NCBI GenBank assembly: GCA_001784175.1 | Contig: MFPR01000028.1 | Coordinates: 69,606-133,605 of the forward strand | DNA: 64,000 nucleotides | Direction of reading: 5' to 3' | From: Candidatus Lindowbacteria bacterium RIFCSPLOWO2_12_FULL_62_27 | Lineage (GTDB): Bacteria > Lindowbacteria > 2-12-FULL-62-27 | Shown here: one piece after another, positions 8,921 through 15,205 of the stretch | How positions within the stretch are numbered: the first letter of the stretch is position 1 | How the letters are laid out: each line of letters opens with the position of its first letter | Notes under the pieces: model-generated | The model's input: only the letters and a program-made list of their open reading frames with translations | Database searches by the model: none | Told to the model about the DNA's origin: nothing | Program-made: the position numbers and the translations under genes

Positions 8921-9493
8921 TCATTTTCGTTTCTCCCCCAGAACCGGCAGCGTCGGCTCGATCTTCCTGGCCTCCGCTTCGCCGAACAGCCGCGCATAGG
9001 CCGCAAGAAAGTTCAGCCGAAACGTCCGTTTGTCGCCGATGGCGTGACTCATTTCGTTCGTGTAGAGCCCGATCAGTTTCTCGGCCGACAGCGGTGATGC
9101 CTCGTGAATGGCCTCGACACCCTCCAGGTCGCGGCCGATCCCCCGTAGGGTCTTCATCATCGCAAGATCATGTTTCTCCGGGACCATGACCTCAAGATGT
9201 TTTGCGCCGGGGATGGGGACGGCCTGTAACCGGTCCTCGTAGTTGTAGGGCGTATCCGCCACAGTCACAGGACTCACGATGACTTTCGATCCTGTCTCTT
9301 GATTCACCTTGTCACAGGCGACGAAAAAATCGCGGTCGGTTTCGATGGTATCGATGTCGACAGTTCCGTATCGTGGCGAGTACACCAGCGCGATCGCGCT
9401 GCCGCCGATGATCAGCGCCTTGGTTCGCTTGGCCAATTTTCTGTCCACGCGCTGAAGAAATTCAATCAGCCCCTTGCGCTCAAGCGGGTTCAT
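8921..9493 (-). CDS. Nucleotidyltransferase-fold protein (toxin-like, AbiEii/DUF6036 style)
   Basis: A 190-residue protein with the minimal nucleotidyltransferase signature GGSAIALVY...GTVDIDTIE (GG/S followed by DxD) near residues 28-50, then a helical C-terminal part (EKHDLAMMKTLRG, LIGLYTNEM). Such proteins pair with winged-helix regulators as type IV or type II-like toxin-antitoxin modules. The start at 9493 is chosen because its ATG overlaps the stop of the upstream winged-helix gene (ATGA); the open frame extends further upstream only in that gene's antiframe. It is the last gene before the left end of the island. Confidence 0.75.
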   Translation of the reverse strand: MNPLERKGLIEFLQRVDRKLAKRTKALIIGGSAIALVYSPRYGTVDIDTIETDRDFFVACDKVNQETGSKVIVSPVTVADTPYNYEDRLQAVPIPGAKHLEVMVPEKHDLAMMKTLRGIGRDLEGVEAIHEASPLSAEKLIGLYTNEMSHAIGDKRTFRLNFLAAYARLFGEAEARKIEPTLPVLGEKRK

Positions 9494-10245
9494 GAAAATT
9501 TCACCAGAAGATCCTTGAAGTCTGATTCCGGCACGTTCATGTAAAATCCCCACCGCCGGGCAAGCGGAGGCGTATGCCGGCGAGCCAGTTCTTCCTCGTA
9601 GCGGTTTTTCGGCATAAAAAAGTATTGGCTCCGATGGCGCCGGCCATCCCGAAAATCCGCGGCCCACTCCCGCAACCGCCTGGCCTCCGTGACCCTGCCG
9701 GTCAGATCGAGCAGATAGCCCATGGCCTGCTCGACATCGAGCCGATTGCATTCCTGCCAAAGCTTCTCTCGATCCAGTTTTTCGTGAAGCCGAAACAACA
9801 TGAGCGGCAGGACACGGAATACCGTCCCATCCTGACGGGCCTGCCTTGCCGCCACCGCCAGTGCGCGTTCGAGCGGCAGCCGACGTCCGACCTTGGCTCG
9901 CCGAAGAGGCGCGCCGTGCTCCATGAGCGTGGAAAGAGCCGCGTCGACATTCTCTTCGGCGCCGCCCCCGGTCTCAAATGATTGTGTCAGGAGCTCGCGT
10001 AAAACTCTGCACAACCGGTTGGTGGAATGCCATCCGTAGACCGCCGCTGCCCCGCGCCGCTGCTTGTGCACCAAGCCCGTCCGGACGAACTTGTCCAGCT
10101 CCCGGGCCACGGGATGGTAGGAGCGCCCCACCCGCCGGGAAAACCCCAGCGCGCTGTCTCTTGTCTCGTTCACCATCAGTTCCTGCAACAAGGCCACTCG
10201 TGTCTCGCTTCCAAAGAGTCCTTTGAGAACATTCGTATTATCCAT
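9490..10245 (-). CDS. Winged-helix transcriptional regulator paired with the nucleotidyltransferase
   Basis: The N-terminal 75 residues are a winged helix typical of NTase-associated regulators (LKGLFGSETRVALLQELMV, then HPVARELDKFVRTGLVHKQ). The remaining 170 residues are a helical domain common in this pairing (LERALAVAARQARQDGTVFRVLPLMLFR, MGYLLDLTGRVTEARRL). It is expected to repress its own operon and to neutralise or regulate the nucleotidyltransferase, with which it overlaps by 4 bp. A perfect 7-bp inverted repeat spans its start codon (10235-10259), a plausible autoregulatory operator. Some recognition residues of the HTH look degenerate, so DNA binding is inferred from the family. 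Confidence 0.75.
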   Translation of the reverse strand: MDNTNVLKGLFGSETRVALLQELMVNETRDSALGFSRRVGRSYHPVARELDKFVRTGLVHKQRRGAAAVYGWHSTNRLCRVLRELLTQSFETGGGAEENVDAALSTLMEHGAPLRRAKVGRRLPLERALAVAARQARQDGTVFRVLPLMLFRLHEKLDREKLWQECNRLDVEQAMGYLLDLTGRVTEARRLREWAADFRDGRRHRSQYFFMPKNRYEEELARRHTPPLARRWGFYMNVPESDFKDLLVKFS

Positions 10246-10259
10246 TTAATGAATAATAC
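10235..10259. promoter_or_regulatory. Palindromic operator over the winged-helix start codon
   Basis: GTATTAT-N11-ATAATAC is a perfect inverted repeat covering the ATG at 10245 and the AT-rich promoter region. Position and symmetry fit binding by the dimeric regulator encoded immediately downstream. Confidence 0.6.
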
Positions 10260-10285
10260 AACGATACGCCCGAACAAGTCAAATC

Positions 10286-11509
10286 TCAAGCCGCCTTGCG
10301 AGCACCCCTCCAAGTACGCATTTTCTCCCCAATGGACTGAATTTGCTCCTTGGTGGACGGTTTAGTGTAGTACCTGGCAATCGTCTCAGGCGTGTTGCCG
10401 GAATGTGTGGCAATCTCACGGTCTTTGACACTTGCCGATTGTAGTTCGCCGATCATGTTGTGTCTGGCGGAGAAGGGCGCGACATATTTCACCCCCGCCT
10501 TCTTCAAAACCCGGTTCCACGTCTGGCGCATGTTGCTCCGTTCTTTGGCTCGCAAAAGAAATGTTCCTTTCGCCGGTTGGCCATGTTCATCGATAAACCC
10601 ACGCTCTCGACTGAATTGAAACCCGATGTGCTTGGCATATACCTCCAGCAACTCATATACCTCGTCCGGCAAATACGAGTTCGAAGGTGTGCCGGCTTCT
10701 TTGAAGAATTTGCTCTTGTGGACTTCAGGTCGAATGTAAAGCAATCCTTCGGACGGAGAAAAATCCTCGAAGCGGAGGCGGTTGAATACGGATGGCCGAA
10801 GCCCCATCCAGACATTCAGTCCGATCCAGATGGCGCGCGGATCCCGCCACTGCTTTACAACGTCGCAGATACTGATTTTGTCCTCGTCGGAAATCGGCTG
10901 TCTCATGTTCGGAAATTTTCGTGGTTGCGGCCGCCGTCTGATCCTCGAAGCCAGGACTTCGTTGGACTTTGCTTCAAACACGGGATTGACGCGATACAAT
11001 TCACGTGCGACAGCAAGTCCGTACAGTTTGTGAAGCAGCCGCAAGCACATGACAAGCGTTCTCTCGCTCCTGCCGCTCTGGCGCATCCACCCCGCGAAAT
11101 CCACTATGGATGTTCCAGAAACAAAATGCTTTCGGTTGCAAGTCCGTAGATATTCGAAACAGAGGTTGAACAACGAGTAGTCCTTCCCGTCTGTGTACAG
11201 AACTGAGTATCGCGGCCGGTTCGTCTTTGACATGGATTTGCGTACATCACCCGTTTTGATCAGCCCTTCAACCATTTTTTCGAATGTGGTTATAGGCGAC
11301 CGGCGCGGTTCGACCTTGCCGTCGTTCTTCATGAGATTTGCTCGCTCAATAACGCGGGCATCACGAGCGTCGGTAGGCTTGGGATAACCACTACGCCATA
11401 CAGGTGTTCCCTTCCATTGAACACAATAAGCATACTTCTTGATCGAATCCTTCGGCGACTTCGCGTTCAAATACACGCCTTCGTACTTGGTCTTGATCCA
11501 CTGGTTCAT
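10286..11509 (-). CDS. Tyrosine recombinase/integrase (second integrase of the island)
   Basis: A 407-residue phage-type tyrosine recombinase. Catalytic-domain landmarks are GLRPSVFNRLRFEDF (first Arg), HKSKFF (Lys), APFSARHNMIGEL (box II Arg), THSGNTPE (His) and ARYYTK (Tyr nucleophile). In box II the usual His-x-x-Arg reads Phe-x-x-Arg, a departure that may lower activity or mark a subfamily. The start at 11509 is chosen for its ATGA overlap with the upstream HTH gene. It is internal, 1.5 kb from the left end, whereas the integrase next to the tRNA lies at the right end; the island may therefore be composite. Confidence 0.88.
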   Translation of the reverse strand: MNQWIKTKYEGVYLNAKSPKDSIKKYAYCVQWKGTPVWRSGYPKPTDARDARVIERANLMKNDGKVEPRRSPITTFEKMVEGLIKTGDVRKSMSKTNRPRYSVLYTDGKDYSLFNLCFEYLRTCNRKHFVSGTSIVDFAGWMRQSGRSERTLVMCLRLLHKLYGLAVARELYRVNPVFEAKSNEVLASRIRRRPQPRKFPNMRQPISDEDKISICDVVKQWRDPRAIWIGLNVWMGLRPSVFNRLRFEDFSPSEGLLYIRPEVHKSKFFKEAGTPSNSYLPDEVYELLEVYAKHIGFQFSRERGFIDEHGQPAKGTFLLRAKERSNMRQTWNRVLKKAGVKYVAPFSARHNMIGELQSASVKDREIATHSGNTPETIARYYTKPSTKEQIQSIGEKMRTWRGARKAA

Positions 11510-11961
11510 CGGGAGAGGCCCTCCACTACGTTGTTGGCAGCCCACCGATCGAGATCCTCCCGGCGAAACCGCTTGTGTTGATACCGGCCGTTGCCTTTCA
11601 CAACGCCGGTCACCGGCACAAATGGAATCCGACCCTTGGCAACCAGTTTCCTGAATTGCGAAAGCGTCGGCCCCAAATATTTAGCGGCCGCCGGAGCATC
11701 CAGCAGGCACCCCTCCCCGTGGGAAACCGAGTCTGCCTTAGGGCCGCCCGCCCGCGTCAAGGTATCGCTCTGACGCTGATACCATCCGAAATTTGACAGT
11801 GTCGTAATAATTTGCTGGAAGGGCGTAGAATCAATTTCATCCTGGTTGATCACTTCATAATCGAGAAATAGCGTTTCCAGATCCGCTTTGAAAAAAATCC
11901 TATCGCGTGGCGCCATTTGCTCATATCCGAAAAGTTCTTCAATTTCCTTTCGAGTTTTCAT
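11506..11961 (-). CDS. Helix-turn-helix protein, excisionase/AlpA-like C-terminus
   Basis: A 151-residue protein whose C-terminal 60 residues have the MerR/excisionase-type HTH layout: LLDAPAAAKYLGPTLSQFRKLVAKGRIPFVPVTG and then YQHKRFRREDLDRWA. Small proteins of this kind act as recombination directionality factors or as regulators of integrases. The N-terminal 90 residues are not recognised. It is translationally coupled to the integrase that follows. An AGAGGGG purine run upstream of the ATG may be the ribosome-binding site. Confidence 0.65.
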   Translation of the reverse strand: MKTRKEIEELFGYEQMAPRDRIFFKADLETLFLDYEVINQDEIDSTPFQQIITTLSNFGWYQRQSDTLTRAGGPKADSVSHGEGCLLDAPAAAKYLGPTLSQFRKLVAKGRIPFVPVTGVVKGNGRYQHKRFRREDLDRWAANNVVEGLSR

Positions 11962-12004
11962 TGCCGAAACATCCCCTCTCTATCGTTGGTTTCAATATCT
12001 ATCA

Positions 12005-12032
12005 AAACTTTCCCTTGCTGAAAGTTTTTTTT
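12005..12032 (+). terminator. Intrinsic terminator-like hairpin with T tract
   Basis: AAACTTTC and GAAAGTTT pair around a 7-nt loop and are followed by a run of T on the plus strand. No plus-strand gene lies just upstream, so it may block read-through into the replication region or act as part of the adjacent origin. Confidence 0.5.
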
Positions 12033-12054
12033 GTTTTGACAGCCCACACGCAAG

Positions 12055-12072
12055 TTATCCACAATATCCACA
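12055..12072 (+). other. Tandem DnaA boxes, candidate replication origin of the island
   Basis: TTATCCACA (12055-12063) is an exact match to the classical DnaA box and is directly followed by ATATCCACA (12064-12072), one mismatch. They lie in a 200-bp gene-free stretch with an AT-rich flank (12000-12040), a long hairpin (12127-12164) and a replisome-organizer-like gene next door. This layout resembles the origin of a replicating prophage or integrative element. Confidence 0.5.
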
Positions 12073-12126
12073 ACTCCCTCTTGGACCACCCCAGTCAGTT
12101 GGTTTGCATAGGTCGGTCAGACCGCT

Positions 12127-12164
12127 CCCTGATGGGACCGCCATGGAGTGGCGGTCCATCAGGG
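12127..12164. repeat. Long hairpin overlapping a gene end
   Basis: CCCTGATGGGACCGCC pairs with GGCGGTCCATCAGGG, with one bulged base, around a 7-nt loop. The stop codon of the minus-strand gene (12159-12161) lies inside the hairpin. It could stabilise or terminate the transcript, or be part of the origin; there is no T tract. Confidence 0.6.
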
Positions 12165-12623
12165 ACTTCTTGGACGCGAAGGCAGCACCGGTGATTTGGC
12201 CACGATAGAAGGATTAGGGCATTGCCCGGCCGATGCTTGGGCATTGCTTGAAGCATCGCCCGTAGCATTCTTCGCCCATTTTTTCCAACGTTCTTTGGCT
12301 GCGTGCTTTGCGCGTTTGTGAAATGCGGCCAGATGTCCGGAATGTTCGAGCCAGGCATGGATTCTGTACCCATTTTCTATTTTATCCAAAAAGCCAACTG
12401 TCAACATTGCTTCGACCATTTTACCCGCTTCGCCCCACCAGCCAACTGCCGCCTCTATCTCTTCTGGTGAATGGTCGGCCAATTTGCCATTCCGTGAATG
12501 GTGATTGCCCGTATAGCACCATAGCCGGATCGGTAGAATATCGGCGTTTTTCCCAAGCAACCCTACGAGTCGCATCGTCTTTCGATGTGAAAAGAAATTC
12601 AGGTCAAGATTGAAGTAGGCCAT
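12159..12623 (-). CDS. Phage replisome-organizer-like protein
   Basis: A 154-residue protein starting MAYFNLDLNFFSHRKTMRLV. This fits the N-terminal domain of phage replisome organizers and DnaD-like replication proteins, which begin with a wHTH describing how many and how large the changes are (IRLWCYTGNHHSRNGKL, VEAMLTVGFLDKIENGYRIHAWLEHSG). The C-terminus is a short basic and low-complexity tail. GGAG lies 9 bp upstream of the ATG at 12623. It is next to tandem DnaA boxes and under a leader with a terminator, so a replication role of the excised island is plausible. The call rests on pattern similarity only. Confidence 0.5.
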   Translation of the reverse strand: MAYFNLDLNFFSHRKTMRLVGLLGKNADILPIRLWCYTGNHHSRNGKLADHSPEEIEAAVGWWGEAGKMVEAMLTVGFLDKIENGYRIHAWLEHSGHLAAFHKRAKHAAKERWKKWAKNATGDASSNAQASAGQCPNPSIVAKSPVLPSRPRSP

Positions 12624-12681
12624 TGCCGGCGACTCCTGCGTTTGTTGAATCAGATCCCGACCCTGTGGTGTTGTGACGCAT
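12604..12681 (-). CDS. 25-codon upstream ORF in the leader
   Basis: An ATG at 12681 preceded by a perfect AGGAGG with 9-nt spacing (12691-12696) opens a 25-residue frame (MRHNTTGSGSDSTNAG...) that ends inside the start of the replisome-organizer-like gene (20-bp overlap). The strong ribosome-binding site is hard to explain otherwise. It may be a leader peptide that couples translation of the next gene. Too short to judge by composition. Confidence 0.45.
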   Translation of the reverse strand: MRHNTTGSGSDSTNAGVAGNGLLQS

Positions 12682-12702
12682 ATTCCCCCACCTCCTTATA
12701 GT

Positions 12703-12747
12703 GAAAAAAAAAACGCCGCGATGTGTCCCGGCAAGGACTCGCGGCGT
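12703..12747 (-). terminator. Rho-independent terminator/attenuator in the leader
   Basis: On the minus strand ACGCCGCGA and TCGCGGCGT form a perfect 9-bp stem followed by ten T residues, a textbook intrinsic terminator. It lies between the minus-strand promoter (12893-12921) and the genes it would serve, so it probably acts as an attenuator, or ends a short RNA of about 180 nt. Confidence 0.8.
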
Positions 12748-12869
12748 GGTAAACACCTAGGCCAAATGATTCATCTGCCGGGACACTGTCTGAAATATAA
12801 GCAATCGGGTCATCCGATGTCGAAAGTGATCCTTGTCCCAGATCCTTTTCGGCAACGGCCACTACAAAT

Positions 12870-12896
12870 CTATAGTCATCAATCTGCCGACTATAG
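12870..12896. promoter_or_regulatory. Palindromic operator in the divergent control region
   Basis: CTATAGTC-N11-GACTATAG is a perfect inverted repeat overlapping the -10 of the minus-strand promoter. It is a likely binding site of the XRE repressor encoded divergently at 13012. Confidence 0.65.
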
Positions 12897-12921
12897 TAAA
12901 CAACCTTGATATATTTGTCAA
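12893..12921 (-). promoter_or_regulatory. Strong minus-strand promoter
   Basis: TTGACA (12916-12921) and TACTAT (12893-12898) on the minus strand are separated by 17 bp. It drives the leader, the replication-like gene and probably the HTH-integrase operon, and is overlapped by the operator. Confidence 0.7.
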
Positions 12922-12943
12922 GATGAATTGGTAAATATTTCGC

Positions 12944-12972
12944 TTGCTATCAGTCTGCGACCGCGGTATTAT
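12944..12972 (+). promoter_or_regulatory. Plus-strand promoter of the XRE repressor
   Basis: TTGCTA (12944-12949), a 17-bp spacer and TATTAT (12967-12972) precede the XRE gene, diverging from the minus-strand promoter as in phage lysogeny switches. Confidence 0.6.
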
Positions 12973-13011
12973 ACTTTTACTCAAAACAGATTGTCGTGGA
13001 GGATAAAATCA

Positions 13012-13416
13012 ATGCGTTCTAAATCCAAACGGACGGCGATAGGGGATGCGGTGGCCGAGATCGAGGCAAAGGGTAGAAAATTTCAAACGTTTGGAGAATA
13101 TCTCAAATATTTAAGAAAAGAGGCGAGACTAAGTCTTCGAGAAGTTGAGGCAAAGTCCGAGGTTTCCAATGCATACATCTCTTTGCTGGAACGGAATAAA
13201 CGTGGTCGTCCGACTGTGGACGTGTTGAAAAACATTGCAAACGCTTACTCCGTGCCAGTAAGTGAAATGTTGATAATGGCCGGCACCAAGATGCCCACTG
13301 CGTATGAAAGGGCTGAAATGTCGCCGGACGAAGACTTTCTACTTGGCCGGTTTAGACGTTTATCGCCGGAAAAAAAATTGGCGCTAAAAGAATTTATTTG
13401 TTTTCTGGCTCGATGA
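13012..13416 (+). CDS. XRE-family repressor (CI-like)
   Basis: A 134-residue Cro/CI-type helix-turn-helix protein: FGEYLKYLRKEARLSLREVEAKSEVSNAYISLLERNKRGRPTVDVLKNIANAYSVPVSEML covers the five-helix HTH domain at about residues 25-85. There is no peptidase domain, so it is not a RecA-cleaved repressor. The start at 13012 has GGAGG with 9-nt spacing; the frame is open to 12928, but that part carries the promoter. It faces the replication and integrase operon across a shared control region with a palindromic operator and probably maintains the integrated state. Confidence 0.88.
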   Translation: MRSKSKRTAIGDAVAEIEAKGRKFQTFGEYLKYLRKEARLSLREVEAKSEVSNAYISLLERNKRGRPTVDVLKNIANAYSVPVSEMLIMAGTKMPTAYERAEMSPDEDFLLGRFRRLSPEKKLALKEFICFLAR

Positions 13417-13530
13417 AGCGATTCCGATTAACCATCGGTTCACGGATAGAACGGGAAATTCCTTTTTCAAGAGCGTGTCAAACCATCGGATTCTGCGGTG
13501 CATGTCTTCGATCCATTCCTGACAGAATTA

Positions 13531-14250
13531 TTATCGGCCATTCTTTGACCTCTTAATAAAATTCTCAATCGTTATGGGGCGGGCGCCGATGGATTGCAAA
13601 TATTTATTTTCCGAGGATTCTAATGTCAGCACGGATTTGCCGAGGGAAATCAAGGTGCGGCACAGTTTTTCAGTCAGGCCGCCGGGGGCCGCGTGGGCTA
13701 CGAAGACTTCGTGGGCCAGGGCGGCGATGAAGAGGTTGCGTTTTTCGGCTAGGTCGGAGGTGACGCGGCGGTGTTTGGCGGGGAAGGGAGAGACGATCAG
13801 GATGCGGCCGGAGTCCAGGCCGGGCTTCAGATGTTTGGGCGGGGGCATGCCCTCGATGCCCCGCGCGGGACAGAGGATGATGGGCTGTGAGCCGCGCAGG
13901 AGAAGATCGAGACATTCCTTCTCCATGGGCGTGTGAAAGCCGCCGATGATCGGGATGCCGGCGTCCCGGGCGGCTCGGACGAGGTCGTACAGTTTCAGAA
14001 TCAGGTCGCCGGGACAGCGGATGGAACAAAAGAGGGCCATGGGGCGGGATTTCAAAAGCTCCGCATTGCCGATCAGGGTGATGTCCGGTGGGCGCTTGCC
14101 GAAAAATTGCCGGACGGCCGCGGGATAGCCGGTGCTGTCGGACAATAACACGGACGGCGCCGCCAGGACTGGGTCGGGTGACTTCATCGCGCCTGACTTC
14201 CTGTCCACTTTGTCCCCTTTATGTCCCCTTTGCGCGGCTGGAGCTTTCAT
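13531..14250 (-). CDS. DprA/SLOG-like DNA-processing protein
   Basis: A 239-residue protein with a Rossmann-type DprA (Smf/SLOG) fold: VLLSDSTGYPAAVRQFFGKRPPDITLIGN, then LYDLVRAARDAGIPIIGGFHTPMEKECLDLLLRGSQPIILCPARGI and GRILIVSPFPAKHRRVT. Canonical DprA loads RecA on single strands during transformation; short standalone versions also occur in defence and mobile contexts, where SLOG proteins may sense nucleotides. The ATG at 14250 overlaps the stop of the NYN gene (ATGA), supporting this start although a GGGGACA-rich repeat makes the first 20 residues low complexity. Confidence 0.8.
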   Translation of the reverse strand: MKAPAAQRGHKGDKVDRKSGAMKSPDPVLAAPSVLLSDSTGYPAAVRQFFGKRPPDITLIGNAELLKSRPMALFCSIRCPGDLILKLYDLVRAARDAGIPIIGGFHTPMEKECLDLLLRGSQPIILCPARGIEGMPPPKHLKPGLDSGRILIVSPFPAKHRRVTSDLAEKRNLFIAALAHEVFVAHAAPGGLTEKLCRTLISLGKSVLTLESSENKYLQSIGARPITIENFIKRSKNGR

Positions 14251-14873
14251 GGCAGTTTTCTATAATCCCGACGATCGATGCAGGAATCATATAATTCCCG
14301 ATCGATTTTGAGCCAGTCCGTTTTGTTGATCCCCCTCGTGTTTCTTGTTCGGTCGCTGACGGGGAAAGCCGACGCCAATTTGATCCAGCGGCCATGCGCC
14401 CGGGATATGTCGCGAACTTCATCCACAACTTCGGACAGATCCTGATCCTGGCTCAAGAGGACGGCGACATCATAAACGTTATCGATGGCGAGGCGCAGGA
14501 CATCGAGGGCGATTCGAACGTCGATGCCCTTTTCCCGGCCGATCCGAACCTTCGTTTCACGGCCATCCGGCAACCGGACCGGTTCGTGCCTGTACTTGAG
14601 CGTGCGCCGGAAGGTGTGGACTCCGATTCGTCCCATGTGATCCAGTTTGGCGTTCCAGAATTGCCGCCACATGGGATTGTCCGTCTCGTCCGGAATGCCG
14701 GTGTAAAATCGGGTTTGGGTCAGGGACCAGGACTTGTCAAGACAAATCCGTTGGGCCAGCTTGAGCGGGTCGTAGTTCGGATAGGTAAACCCGAAGGCTT
14801 CTTTGGCGGCGAAATATAGATTCTGTCCGTCAATAAAAACTACGGCCCGCTTCGTGGCAGGTTCAGTCAGCAT
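14247..14873 (-). CDS. NYN-domain (PIN-like) ribonuclease
   Basis: A NYN/LabA-type domain spanning nearly all 208 residues: RAVVFIDGQNLYFAA (first Asp), GREKGIDVRIALDVLRLA (second acidic cluster) and DVAVLLSQDQDLSEVVDEV (third). NYN proteins are PIN-fold metal-dependent RNases. I use the ATG at 14873 (MLTEPATKR) as the natural domain start; the frame is open to 14909. It is coupled to the DprA-like gene and lies at the 3' end of the large minus-strand cluster that holds the helicase and methyltransferase. Its part in defence is inferred from context. Confidence 0.85.
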   Translation of the reverse strand: MLTEPATKRAVVFIDGQNLYFAAKEAFGFTYPNYDPLKLAQRICLDKSWSLTQTRFYTGIPDETDNPMWRQFWNAKLDHMGRIGVHTFRRTLKYRHEPVRLPDGRETKVRIGREKGIDVRIALDVLRLAIDNVYDVAVLLSQDQDLSEVVDEVRDISRAHGRWIKLASAFPVSDRTRNTRGINKTDWLKIDRELYDSCIDRRDYRKLP

Positions 14874-15177
14874 GGAAATTGCACCAGGACAAAAAATAAC
14901 CCCGCCCAAGGCCAGTAGTTAAAACCAGCGTGTCGAGCGGGGAACAAGTATCTGTTACCTTTGCTACACCGGTATTATCGGCCACTGAAATGAAAAAGTC
15001 AAGAATTCCGGAAGATATCCCGGCGTGGCGGTCGGACGCGGGAAGGTCCTCGAACAAAAAGACGCTGAAAAATCGCCGCAGTAAGGCGTCGCCGTCCACG
15101 AAGTCGCGAAGCGCCCGCCGTTCGGCCGCGAATTCCTTCTGCACGGAACTGATGAAGAGACGCAGTTTCCCGGTCAT
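14863..15177 (-). pseudogene. DUF4062 fragment (N-terminal remnant of an ATP-binding protein)
   Basis: The first 50 residues (LRLFISSVQKEFAAERRALRDFVDGDALLRRFFSVFLFEDLPASDR) match the N-terminus of DUF4062 proteins, which normally continue into an AlbA_2/RecG-like ATP-binding protein of 400 or more residues. Here the homology breaks off at about 15040 and the rest of the frame is unrelated, overlapping the NYN start. It is best read as a decayed gene inside the island. Confidence 0.75.
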
Positions 15178-15205
15178 TTGGAAATCACGGGGCCAGTTCT
15201 ACGAT

